Part shown: positions 1 through 8,511 of the stretch, one piece after another | How the letters are laid out: each line of letters starts with the position of its first letter | Numbering within the stretch: the first letter of the stretch is position 1 | Assembly: GCA_039591075.1 (NCBI GenBank) | Contig: JBDHEI010000003.1 | Coordinates: forward strand, 59,926-123,925 | DNA: 64,000 nt | DNA from: JAOTVV01 sp039591075 | GTDB lineage: Bacteria; Gemmatimonadota; Gemmatimonadetes; Gemmatimonadales; GWC2-71-9 | Direction: 5' to 3' | Notes under the pieces: model-generated | Told to the model about the DNA's origin: nothing | What the model saw: the letters and a program-made list of their open reading frames with translations, nothing else | The model's database searches: none | Position numbers and translations under genes: made by a program

Positions 1-676
1 CCGCTGCCGTGCGGATCGGCCCCGGCGAGAGCGCGGGGTGGTCCACCGGCAGATGGCGCCGCAGGACGTCGACGTAATCCCCGTCGGGGACGAAGCAGAT
101 CTCGACCGATTCCTCCTTGTCGGCGGTGACCAATCCGAGTCGCCGCGCGATGGCCCGGGTCCCCGTCTTCGTGCGCTCGCCGACCGGGGTCAGCATGCGT
201 GGCACGACGGACCGGTCGATCCCCCACAGGAAATAGGTTTGGTCCTTGTTGGGGTCGCGCCCGCGGAACAGGGCACCGTCCCGCGAGATGGCGTAATGGC
301 CCGTGGCCACGTACTCGCACGCGAGCGCGTCAGCGTGCGCCAGGAGGTCCTGGAACTTCGTGAAGGTATTGCAGCGGACGCACGGGATGGGTGTGCGACC
401 GCGGGCGTACTCCGCGACGAAGTTCTCAATCACGCGACGGCGAAATCGATCTTCGAGGTCCAGCACGTAATGCGGAATCCCGAGCCGGTCGGCCACCGCC
501 GCTGCGTCGGCGATGGAGTCCAACGAGCAGCACGGGCGGTCGGGCACGCTTTCGCCGTAGCAGAAGAGCCGCATGGTAGCACCAATCACGTCGTAGCCCT
601 GCTCCACCAGCAGCGCGGCGGCCACCGAAGAGTCGACACCGCCCGACATGGCGACGAGCACCCGGCCCGCGCTCAC
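1..676 (-). CDS. mnmA: tRNA-uridine 2-sulfurtransferase MnmA (3' part outside window)
   Basis: MnmA thiolates the wobble uridine of tRNA Lys/Glu/Gln using ATP and a persulfide delivered from a cysteine desulfurase. Only the first 225 residues are inside the window. The PP-loop SGGVDSS is at residues 11-17, the first catalytic cysteine lies in PIPCVRCN, and the second lies in EICFVPDGDY. The start is GTG at 676, overlapping the TGA of the upstream cysteine desulfurase as GTGA, so the two are probably translationally coupled. That pairing also matches the sulfur-transfer chemistry. The identification is very secure; the C-terminal beta-barrel domain is simply off the edge. Confidence 0.96.
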   Translation of the reverse strand, partial: MSAGRVLVAMSGGVDSSVAAALLVEQGYDVIGATMRLFCYGESVPDRPCCSLDSIADAAAVADRLGIPHYVLDLEDRFRRRVIENFVAEYARGRTPIPCVRCNTFTKFQDLLAHADALACEYVATGHYAISRDGALFRGRDPNKDQTYFLWGIDRSVVPRMLTPVGERTKTGTRAIARRLGLVTADKEESVEICFVPDGDYVDVLRRHLPVDHPALSPGPIRTAA

Positions 677-1872
677 CCGCCGTCCTCCCTGAGCGCCCGG
701 GTCAGGACCCGTACGCGATCCATCACCTCGGGCAGGACGGCTACGACACGGTCGACATCCGCGTCGGTGCTCGTGGCTCCGAATGAGAAGCGAACCGACC
801 AGCCGGCCAGGTTGGGTGCGATCCCCATCGCCGAGAGAACGTGGGATGGCGTCACGGTCCCGCTGGCGCATGCGGAGCCCGCGGAGCAGGCGACACCAGC
901 CCGGTCCAGGTGGAGGAGCATGGCGTTGGCGTCGGTTCGTGGAAACGCGACGTTGGCCACATGTGGGGCCCGGGGGGCAGGGGGCCCGTGGATGCGGACC
1001 GTCTCGTCCATCGCGGTGATCGTCCCCTCGAGGCGGTCCCGCAGCGCCGAGGTGTGGGTGGCGAACGCTGGCTGCTCGCGCACGGCCAGCTCCACGGCCA
1101 CGGCCAGTCCCACGGCCCCAGCCACGTTCTCTGTTCCGGGTCGGAGACCCCCCTGTTGGCCCCCGCCGTGGATGAGGGGCTCGACCGCGTCGGGATCCGC
1201 CACCACCAGAGCCCCGATGCCTTTCGGTGCTCCGATCTTGTGTCCCGAGATCGACACCAGGTCCGGCAATGGGTCTGGGAGCACCCAGGACACCTTGCCG
1301 AGTGCCTGCACGGCGTCGGTATGGAACGGCACGCCGGCCTCGCGGGCGCGGGCAGCGATGGGGTGGAGATCCTGGCATACGCCGGTCTCGTTGTTCACCC
1401 ACATGACGCTCAGTACCGCGACCGTCTCGTTTAGTGCCTCGTCGAGGGCGTCCAAGTCGAGCCGGCCGCTGGCGTCGACCGGGAGCACGACGACGGATCC
1501 GCCGAGGCCCTCGATCGCATGGGCCGCGTCGATGACCGCCTTGTGTTCCGTGGCGCCGACCGCGGCGCGGAATGGTCGCCCCCGAGCGCGGGCTCGGAGC
1601 GCGCTGCCCAACACCGCGAGATTGTCGGCTTCGGTGCCGCCAGACGTGAACACCACGGCTTCGGATCGGACGCCGAGGGCCGTGCCGATCCGTTGCCGAG
1701 CGTCGGTCAGCGCCGCGCGGGCCGACCGACCGATCCGGTGGGCGGAAGACGGGTTACCGAACGCGGTGTCTGACAGAAACGGCAGCATGGCCTCGCGCAC
1801 CTCGTGCCGCACCGGAGTGGTGGCGGCGTGATCGAGGTAGACCACAGTCGAGGCCTCGGATTGGGTGGACAT
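673..1872 (-). CDS. iscS: cysteine desulfurase, IscS/NifS family
   Basis: A PLP-dependent class V aminotransferase-fold enzyme of 399 residues that removes sulfur from cysteine as a persulfide. The start LDHAATTP region (residues 13-20), the Schiff-base lysine K212 in SGHKIGAPKG and the persulfide cysteine C335 in AGSACASGT are all present. I place the start at the ATG at 1872, where the family homology begins; the frame stays open 45 codons upstream but that extension is proline-rich and overlaps bshB1. It overlaps mnmA by GTGA, so its likely main acceptor is MnmA. Whether it also serves Fe-S assembly cannot be told here, since no iscU is nearby. Confidence 0.95.
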   Translation of the reverse strand: MSTQSEASTVVYLDHAATTPVRHEVREAMLPFLSDTAFGNPSSAHRIGRSARAALTDARQRIGTALGVRSEAVVFTSGGTEADNLAVLGSALRARARGRPFRAAVGATEHKAVIDAAHAIEGLGGSVVVLPVDASGRLDLDALDEALNETVAVLSVMWVNNETGVCQDLHPIAARAREAGVPFHTDAVQALGKVSWVLPDPLPDLVSISGHKIGAPKGIGALVVADPDAVEPLIHGGGQQGGLRPGTENVAGAVGLAVAVELAVREQPAFATHTSALRDRLEGTITAMDETVRIHGPPAPRAPHVANVAFPRTDANAMLLHLDRAGVACSAGSACASGTVTPSHVLSAMGIAPNLAGWSVRFSFGATSTDADVDRVVAVLPEVMDRVRVLTRALREDGG

Positions 1873-1933
1873 GGCGCCTGAAACGTACGGGGAGGGCGGG
1901 GGCGGGGGGTAGGGCACCCGCTCCGCGCCGGCG

Positions 1934-2656
1934 TCACATCGAGCGAACGCCCATGGCAACGACGTCGTCGATTCGGACGGTCTCGTGCGTGAGATATGGC
2001 TCACCATAGGCCGCGCGAATGAGGCTCCCGTACCTCGCGCAGTGCATGCGGACGTTCTCGTAGACGTCCCCGCCGGCGGGGAAGATCTCCCCGGCCGCCA
2101 TCCGTCCGTCGAACTGCGACCCGTAACAGCGAATCGCCTCGAGTTTCGTCTCCAACTCGTCGGTGATGTCGACGACGAACGTGGGCTTCACGGCGTCCTC
2201 GCGGTAGGCGAGCGTGTAGAGAATCTTCTCCGGTCGGTGGGCCTCCCCTGCTGCCGGGTAGTTGGCGAGCCCGGCCAGGTAGGACGCGTCCCGGCACAGC
2301 TCCGATGCGATGCGGTGGTCGGGATGGCGTCCGATCGGGTAGGGAAGGACCACTACCCGCGGGTGGATGCGGCGGATCAACTCGACGACCACTCGGCGGG
2401 TCTCGTCGGTGTTGTGCAGTCCCGCGTCGGGGAGGCCGGCGTTCAACCGGATCGCAGCCCCGAGCACGCTCGCGGCGGCGTCGGCCTCCGACGCCCGCAC
2501 GCTCTGGGACCCGTGCGTGCCGGTTTCCCCTCCGGTCAGGTCGACGATGGCCGTTCGATATCCCTGGCGTGCGGTCTTGACGAGCGTCCCACCGCAGGTG
2601 AGCTCGACGTCATCTGGGTGGGCACCGATGGCTAGGAGATGGCAGGGTTCAGACAT
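1934..2656 (-). CDS. bshB1: PIG-L family deacetylase, BshB1-like
   Basis: A 240-residue zinc deacetylase of the LmbE/PIG-L family. BshB1 deacetylates GlcNAc-malate in bacillithiol synthesis. The zinc motif GAHPDDVE is at residues 11-18 and the second histidine motif GRHPDH ends at residue 114. The length and the YGSQF segment near the C-terminus fit BshB1 better than the longer secondary-metabolism PIG-L proteins, one of which is at 31251-32186. It starts 9 bases after the stop of the last ABC permease and is followed by iscS after 61 bases, so it probably shares their transcript. No bshA or bshC is in this window. Confidence 0.88.
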   Translation of the reverse strand: MSEPCHLLAIGAHPDDVELTCGGTLVKTARQGYRTAIVDLTGGETGTHGSQSVRASEADAAASVLGAAIRLNAGLPDAGLHNTDETRRVVVELIRRIHPRVVVLPYPIGRHPDHRIASELCRDASYLAGLANYPAAGEAHRPEKILYTLAYREDAVKPTFVVDITDELETKLEAIRCYGSQFDGRMAAGEIFPAGGDVYENVRMHCARYGSLIRAAYGEPYLTHETVRIDDVVAMGVRSM

Positions 2657-2665
2657 CCGTCCTCG

Positions 2666-3907
2666 TCACTCGTATCGTAGGGCCTCGATCGGATCGAGCC
2701 GGGAGGCCCGGTTGGCTGGCAGCAATCCGAACGCCAGGCCAATTCCAACCGACACCGCCGTGGCGGTCACGGCGCTCCACAGCGGAACGCCGGTCTCGAA
2801 TCCGAGCATGCGCTTGAGTACTTCGCCGGCGGTGAGACCGACCACGATCCCGATGGCGCCCCCCACCAGGGTGAGCGTGGCCGCCTCGATGAGGAACTGC
2901 CACAGGATCTCCCGGCGGGTGGCCCCGAGGGCCTTCCGTACGCCGATTTCCCGAGTTCGGCTCGTGACCGAGACCAGCATGATGGCCATCACTCCGATGC
3001 CGCCTACCAGCAACGCCACGCTCGAGAGAACGATCATGACCAGGAAGAACACGCCGGTCAAGCGATTGAACACGTCGAGGATCTGATCGGACGTGATCAT
3101 GTCGAACGTGTTGGGATCGCCGGGGCGCAGACTGCGCATGCGCCGCAACTGCACGGTAGTGGCGTCCATGGCCCGAGCCACCGTGACGCCCTCTCGGGGC
3201 TTCACCAGGATGATGAGGCTATTGGTCTCGTCGTACCGAAACGCCCGCTTGGCGGTCTCGAACGGGACGATCGCCGAGATTTCCTGGCCGGGAGGCTGGA
3301 AGATGTTCTCGGGCTTCCGGTACACCCCAACCACTCGGAGCGGCCGTCCGGCGATCCGCATGGTCCGCCCCAGCGGGTTGATCTGCCCGAAGATGTTCGC
3401 CACGGCCTCTTCTTCGATAATCACGACGGGGGCGCCACTGCGCGCCTCCGTGGAGGTGAAGATCCGGCCGGCGGTGATGCCGCCACCGAGGATCTCCATG
3501 AAGCGCTCGTCGGCACCGTAGACCACGGTCGGCTGGGTGCGCGATCCTTCGTATTCGAGCCGCTCGAACACGCCAACCCAGATCGCCGAGTAGTGGATCT
3601 CCGGGAGGCGTGCGATCGCCTCCGCTTCCTCGGCGCGGAGTACCGGTCGGATCCGTACCTCGCGCGGGAGGGCGTCAGGGTTGAGCGGTGTGGACGAGAA
3701 GAACCGCAGAATGCGGAACGTCGTGGGTCCGACCACTTCGAGCGTGTTGAAGATCTGTCCTCGGATGCCCTGAACGATCGAAGCCATCGACATGACGGTC
3801 GCCACGCCGATGATGATACCCAGAATGGTGAGCGCCGACCGCAGTTTTTGCGAGCGGATCGCGTCCATCGCCATCACGGCGCCCTCGGTGAGATTAGTGA
3901 GGCGCAT
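2666..3907 (-). CDS. MacB/FtsX-type ABC transporter permease (type A, copy 1)
   Basis: A 413-residue permease with the usual layout: an N-terminal membrane helix (about residues 20-42), a long extracytoplasmic MacB core domain, and three C-terminal helices forming the FtsX domain. The segment ending TREIGVRKALGA is the typical cytoplasmic coupling motif of this family. There is no nucleotide-binding domain, so it must use the separate ATPase at 7813-8511. It is clearly more similar to the permease at 5329-6564 than to the other two, for example in the N-terminal ALTILG segment and the shared FNQ/FNR and MFFLVMI/VFFLVMI stretches. It sits last in a four-permease series and is followed directly by bshB1. 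Confidence 0.93.
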   Translation of the reverse strand: MRLTNLTEGAVMAMDAIRSQKLRSALTILGIIIGVATVMSMASIVQGIRGQIFNTLEVVGPTTFRILRFFSSTPLNPDALPREVRIRPVLRAEEAEAIARLPEIHYSAIWVGVFERLEYEGSRTQPTVVYGADERFMEILGGGITAGRIFTSTEARSGAPVVIIEEEAVANIFGQINPLGRTMRIAGRPLRVVGVYRKPENIFQPPGQEISAIVPFETAKRAFRYDETNSLIILVKPREGVTVARAMDATTVQLRRMRSLRPGDPNTFDMITSDQILDVFNRLTGVFFLVMIVLSSVALLVGGIGVMAIMLVSVTSRTREIGVRKALGATRREILWQFLIEAATLTLVGGAIGIVVGLTAGEVLKRMLGFETGVPLWSAVTATAVSVGIGLAFGLLPANRASRLDPIEALRYE

Positions 3908-3979
3908 GGGCGCGACCTTAGGCCGCCCTGCCGGCGATCGCGTCCCGCAGAGGTCGCTGGTCAGTGACGCTCGGCACGG

Positions 3980-5224
3980 TCATTCGAACCTGAGGGCGAC
4001 GATCGGATCGAGGCGTGCGGCGCGACGGGCGGGGTAGACCCCGAACAGGACGCCCACACCGATCCCAAGGCCGAGAGCCACGGCCACGGACCACAGTGTG
4101 ACGCGGCTCGGCAGTGGCGAGAGGATGGCCACGACTTCGGCCAGCCCCCAGCCGGTGAGTATCCCGAGCAGTCCGCCCATGGTTGCCAGGCAGATCGACT
4201 CCATGAGGAACTGCCGCTGGATATCGGCGCGGCTCGCCCCCACGGACTTGCGGATGCCGATCTCGCGGGTGCGTTCGGTTACGCTCATCAGCATGATGTT
4301 CATGATGACGATCCCGCCAACGATTACCCCAATCGCGACCACGGCGGGCACCACCGTGAAGATGATGCGCGTGAGGCTCTTCCAGAAACTGATCAGTCCC
4401 TCGGCGGTATCGATCGTGAACGTGTTTGGCTGGCCCGGCCGCAACCGCCGAGCGACCCGCATCGCCTCCTCCGCGCGTTCCATCGCGCTCGCCACCTGAT
4501 AGGCCTCGGGCATCTTGACCGAGATCACGGTGGTGTGGCGTCGGCCGTACGTCGTCTCGAACAGCGTGATGGGGAGCATCACGAACCCATCCCATGACTG
4601 TCCGAGCACGGTACCCTTTTTGGCCGTGACGCCCTTGACCACGACCTCCTGTCCCCGGACGCGGATCTTGCGACCGATGGCGAGGTCGATCTCGTCGAAC
4701 AACTTGTCGGCCACGTCGAACCCGAGTACGGCGACTCGGCGACGCTCGTCGATGTCGAGGTCGATGAGCGCCTCGCCGGCGGCCATCTCATAATCCTGGA
4801 CCATCTGATACGGCGCCGTCACGCCGAACACGGCCACGTCGCCGACGGTGCGGTTCCTCCAGGTCACGTCTGCCAGCGGCGTGGGCCAGCCGGACTGGAG
4901 CGCGATGGCCTGGGCGTCGGGAATTGCCCGCCGAACGAACTCGACCTCCTCGGCGCGGATGATCGGCCGGCGTTGCAGCTCGCGATATTCCTCGTCGTCG
5001 ATGAATCCCACCGAAATCGGCGTGCGTCGAATCTGGAAGGCGTTCTTGCCCACGATGGCCCCGGCCAGGTTCTCCCGCACGTAGGCGTTCATGCCTTGGA
5101 TCACGGCCACGACGGCCACGAGAAAGGCGACTGAGACGATGATGCCGAGCAGGGTGAAGAACGATCGCAGCTTGTGCGCGGAGATCTCGCGCAGCGCGAG
5201 TCGAAGTCCGTCGAAGAGGGGCAT
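3980..5224 (-). CDS. MacB/FtsX-type ABC transporter permease (type B, copy 1)
   Basis: A 414-residue permease with one N-terminal helix (about residues 20-42), a MacB-like extracytoplasmic domain and a C-terminal three-helix FtsX domain with the coupling motif TREIGIRKSVGA. It belongs with the permease at 6568-7809. Both begin MP(L/F), share the GMNAY segment after the first helix, and have a GGIVIMNIMLM stretch in the C-terminal membrane domain. It lacks its own ATPase domain. It is separated by 72 bases from the next permease downstream and by about 104 bases from the one upstream, the widest gap inside the operon. Confidence 0.93.
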   Translation of the reverse strand: MPLFDGLRLALREISAHKLRSFFTLLGIIVSVAFLVAVVAVIQGMNAYVRENLAGAIVGKNAFQIRRTPISVGFIDDEEYRELQRRPIIRAEEVEFVRRAIPDAQAIALQSGWPTPLADVTWRNRTVGDVAVFGVTAPYQMVQDYEMAAGEALIDLDIDERRRVAVLGFDVADKLFDEIDLAIGRKIRVRGQEVVVKGVTAKKGTVLGQSWDGFVMLPITLFETTYGRRHTTVISVKMPEAYQVASAMERAEEAMRVARRLRPGQPNTFTIDTAEGLISFWKSLTRIIFTVVPAVVAIGVIVGGIVIMNIMLMSVTERTREIGIRKSVGASRADIQRQFLMESICLATMGGLLGILTGWGLAEVVAILSPLPSRVTLWSVAVALGLGIGVGVLFGVYPARRAARLDPIVALRFE

Positions 5225-5328
5225 GATCCGGAAGCTACGACGGCCGGGCCGGCAAGCGAAGCATCCGGCGTCGGACGTTGGGGGAAGTGAGGCTCACGGA
5301 CGGCTGGGCAGGACCACGTGACATGGCA

Positions 5329-6564
5329 CTACTCGTGCCGCAGCGCCTCCACCGGGTCCAGGCGCGCCGCCCGCGCCGCCGGGTACAGGCCGAACGCGAT
5401 CCCGGTGAGCGCCGACATCCCGAGGGCCGCCACCACAGAGATCAGTGGCACCTTGGCCGGAAGCGGCGTGAAGGTGGCGACGCCGAGGCTGATGAGGCCG
5501 CCGACGAGCATACCGATGGCGCCCCCGATGACCGTCAGGGTTGCTGCCTCGACCAGGAACTGCCAGAGGATCTCGCGTCGCCGTGCGCCCAGCGCCTTCC
5601 GCACACCGATCTCTCGGGTCCGCTCGGTCACGGAGATCATCATGATCGCCACCACGCCGACGCCACCGACCATGAGACCAACACTGGAGAGCGCGATCAT
5701 AACGAGGAAGAACATCCCGGTCACCTGGTTCCAGCTGTCCAACAGCTTGTCTTGCGTCACGATCGAGAACGTGTTCTCCTCTGCCGGACGCAGCCCGCGA
5801 GCGGCGCGCAGGGAGCCGGTGACGTCATCGATCGCATCTTGGACGCTGACCTCAGGCGACGGCGAAACCAGGAAGTTCATCCAGCCACGCCAGTAGGGTA
5901 CGTGCTTCTCGAATGCGCTGTGGGGGATCACGACCTCCGGTCGGTTGCCCTCGCCGAAGATATCCGGTGGCGGGATGAACACGCCGACGACTTGATACGG
6001 TACGCCGGCGATCTTGATGCGCTTGCCAATCGGGTCGAGCAGCCCGAAGAGCTCGGAGGCGAGTTTCTCGTTCACGACGGCGACCCGGGCGCTCGCCGCA
6101 CTCTCCACCGTCGTAAAGGACCGGCCCGGGGAGATGTCCCCTCCGCCGACCTGCACCCACTGGGGACCGCGACCGCGAACGGGAATGGACTCGAGCTGGC
6201 GGTTTCCGTACTCGACGTCCGCGGACGACCCCTCGTCGACGACGATGAACCCGATACTCTCGAGCTGACGAATCCGCTCGGCCTCGGCGACGGTGAGCGG
6301 CGGGTTGCGACGCCAGGGGCTCATCTCGTCGGAGCCGTCGGAGACCTGAATACCCGCCTGGAAGTATCGGAACACGAAGAACGTCCGCGGGCCGAGCTGG
6401 TTGAAGATGTCTTCGACGCCCCGGTTGATCCCGGTGATCATCGAGCCGATGACCATCACTACCATGACACCGATGGCAACGCCGAGAATCGTGAGTGCCG
6501 CGCGCGCTTTGTTCGCTCGGAGCGAGCTCAGGGCAATCCCGACACCTTCAAACAGAGAGGTCAC
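5329..6564 (-). CDS. MacB/FtsX-type ABC transporter permease (type A, copy 2)
   Basis: A 411-residue permease with an N-terminal helix, a MacB periplasmic core domain and an FtsX domain carrying TREIGVRKALGA. It is the closer relative of the permease at 2666-3907. It begins 3 bases after the stop of the type B permease at 6568-7809, so the two are almost certainly co-translated and may form a heterodimer. In the MacB family such proteins couple ATP hydrolysis in the cytoplasm to movements of the periplasmic domain that push substrate through a MacA-TolC channel. The substrate is unknown. Confidence 0.93.
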   Translation of the reverse strand: MTSLFEGVGIALSSLRANKARAALTILGVAIGVMVVMVIGSMITGINRGVEDIFNQLGPRTFFVFRYFQAGIQVSDGSDEMSPWRRNPPLTVAEAERIRQLESIGFIVVDEGSSADVEYGNRQLESIPVRGRGPQWVQVGGGDISPGRSFTTVESAASARVAVVNEKLASELFGLLDPIGKRIKIAGVPYQVVGVFIPPPDIFGEGNRPEVVIPHSAFEKHVPYWRGWMNFLVSPSPEVSVQDAIDDVTGSLRAARGLRPAEENTFSIVTQDKLLDSWNQVTGMFFLVMIALSSVGLMVGGVGVVAIMMISVTERTREIGVRKALGARRREILWQFLVEAATLTVIGGAIGMLVGGLISLGVATFTPLPAKVPLISVVAALGMSALTGIAFGLYPAARAARLDPVEALRHE

Positions 6565-6567
6565 GGC

Positions 6568-7809
6568 CTACTCCTGACGGATGGCATCGACGGGATCGAG
6601 TCGGGCGGCACGACTCGCGGGATACAATCCTGCGGTCACGCCGACCCCACCGCCGAGCAAGATGGCAACCACCACCGACCAGGGAGCGACACGCGCGGGC
6701 AGGAACGTGGTGGCCTGAACGATGCCTGCCAGACCGATGCCGGTCGCGATCCCGATCGCCGCACCGACGGTGGCCAGGGTGGCCGACTCGACCAGAAACT
6801 GACGCATGATGTCCCGGCGCCGAGCACCGAGCGACTTGCGGATGCCGATCTCGCGCGTTCGCTCGGCCACCGCCATCAACATGATGTTCATGATGACGAT
6901 GCCGCCTACCACGAGGGAGATGCTCACCAATCCCGGCAACGCCATCATGAGAACGCGGTTGATCTTGCCCCAGAAGTCCAGCACCGCGTCAGCGGTCTCG
7001 ATCGAGAAGTTGTTGCCATCGGAGGGCCGGAGGTGTCGTCGGCTCCGCATGATCGCTTCGGTCTCGGCGATGGCGACGTCGAGTTCCTCCAATGAGCCGG
7101 CCCGGACGAGAAGGGCGTCGACCACGCGTGCGGGGTTGACGATCCGTTTGATCGGTGAGAGTGCGGGTGCCACGGCGAACTTGTCGAGGGAAATCCCAAA
7201 CAGGTTCCCCTGGGTCTCGACCACGCCGATCACCCGGTAGGGGATCCCGCGGATCCGGACTTCTCGCCCGATGGGATCGCGGGTCTCGAACAGGCGCTCT
7301 GCGAGTTCGTGGCCGATGACCATCACGGGCTGCCCCGCCTGCGCCTCCTGAGGGCTGAAGGGGCGGCCGGCTTCCAGATCCCAGTTCTTGATCTGGAAGT
7401 AGTCCTCGGTGGCGCCGACGACCTCGATGTCCTTGGCGATCTTGCCGTCGTGCGAGAGATCGGCGCGTGAGCTCGACTCCCATGCGGTGACGACCGGTAG
7501 CGAGAGCCCTTCGACCACGGCACGGGCGTCTTCGAAGGAGATCCGCGGCCGACGCCGCCACTCACGGCGGGTTTCCCGCGAGACGTCCCCCATCTGTACG
7601 CCGGGATACCGGCGCAGCTGGAACGTATTGACGCCCAGCAGCGTTGTCGCGAACCGGTCGGTCATGTAGGCGTTCATGCCCTCCACGATCGAGACGACCG
7701 CGATGAGGAACGTCACCCCGATGAACACACCGATCACCGAGAAGCTGCTCTTCATCTTCTGGGCCCAGATGACCTGGAGCGCCAGCCGAATCGCCTCACG
7801 AAACGGCAT
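6568..7809 (-). CDS. MacB/FtsX-type ABC transporter permease (type B, copy 2)
   Basis: A 413-residue permease with one N-terminal helix, a large extracytoplasmic domain and three C-terminal helices, with the coupling motif TREIGIRKSLGA. It is paralogous to 3980-5224. It begins 3 bases after the stop of the ABC ATPase, which is its most likely direct partner. The four permeases run in transcription order B-A-B-A, which suggests a duplicated two-permease module (see findings). Confidence 0.93.
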   Translation of the reverse strand: MPFREAIRLALQVIWAQKMKSSFSVIGVFIGVTFLIAVVSIVEGMNAYMTDRFATTLLGVNTFQLRRYPGVQMGDVSRETRREWRRRPRISFEDARAVVEGLSLPVVTAWESSSRADLSHDGKIAKDIEVVGATEDYFQIKNWDLEAGRPFSPQEAQAGQPVMVIGHELAERLFETRDPIGREVRIRGIPYRVIGVVETQGNLFGISLDKFAVAPALSPIKRIVNPARVVDALLVRAGSLEELDVAIAETEAIMRSRRHLRPSDGNNFSIETADAVLDFWGKINRVLMMALPGLVSISLVVGGIVIMNIMLMAVAERTREIGIRKSLGARRRDIMRQFLVESATLATVGAAIGIATGIGLAGIVQATTFLPARVAPWSVVVAILLGGGVGVTAGLYPASRAARLDPVDAIRQE

Positions 7810-7812
7810 GGT

Positions 7813-8511
7813 CTAGGCGGCCTCGCGCACCGAGTCGGAATGCACCACGCCGTCCAGCAGCGTGACCACGCGATGGGCGTGTGCCGCGATGTCGGCTTCG
7901 TGGGTCACCATCAGGACGGTCTGACCCTGCGTGTGCAGCTCTCCAAACACCGCCATGATTTCCTGGCTGGTCACCGAATCGAGGTTGCCCGTGGGCTCGT
8001 CGGCGAGGAGGATGCTGGGATCGTTGACCAGGGCCCGAGCGATGGCCACGCGCTGACGTTGACCACCGGACAGCTCGTTGGGGCGGTGGTGCATGCGGTC
8101 GGCCAGTCCGACGCGCTCCAAGGCCCGGCTCGCCACCCTGCGCCGCTCTCTGGCACTCGTTCCGGCGTAAATGAGGGGCAACTCCACGTTGTGAAGAGCC
8201 GTCGCCCGGGGCAGCAGGTTGAACGTTTGGAAGACGAAACCGATCTCCCGGTTCCGGACACGGGCCAGCTCGTCGTCGCTCATCCTCGAGACTTCGGTCC
8301 CGTTCAGCCAGTACTCACCCCGTGTGGGCGTGTCGAGGCAGCCGATGACGTTCATGAGGGTGGATTTCCCCGATCCGGAAGGTCCCATGATCGCCACGTA
8401 CTCGTTCGTCTCGATCGCGAGCTCGATGCCACGCAACGCGTAGACGGTCTCGGCATCCATCCGGTACTCGCGCGTCAGCCCGCGCAAGCTGATCAATGGC
8501 TGCCCAGCCAT
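7813..8511 (-). CDS. ABC transporter ATP-binding protein, MacB/LolD type
   Basis: A 232-residue ATPase. Walker A GPSGSGKST is at residues 43-51, the Q-loop follows in FVFQTFNLLP, the signature LSGGQ is at 147-151, and Walker B ILLADEP is at 167-173. Length and sequence fit the LolD/MacB class that energises FtsX-type permeases. Its ATG shares one base with the TGA of the MacA-like adaptor (TGATG). It is the only ATPase in an operon with four permeases, so it presumably serves all of them. Confidence 0.95.
   Translation of the reverse strand: MAGQPLISLRGLTREYRMDAETVYALRGIELAIETNEYVAIMGPSGSGKSTLMNVIGCLDTPTRGEYWLNGTEVSRMSDDELARVRNREIGFVFQTFNLLPRATALHNVELPLIYAGTSARERRRVASRALERVGLADRMHHRPNELSGGQRQRVAIARALVNDPSILLADEPTGNLDSVTSQEIMAVFGELHTQGQTVLMVTHEADIAAHAHRVVTLLDGVVHSDSVREAA

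Noticed and set aside
38..1831. A 597-residue plus-strand reading frame
   Set aside because: It is antisense to mnmA and iscS, rich in R, A, S and T, with no motif; high GC makes long antisense frames common.
5278..7095. A 605-residue plus-strand reading frame
   Set aside because: Antisense of two clear ABC permeases; its D, R and H-rich translation is the usual shadow of high-GC coding sequence.
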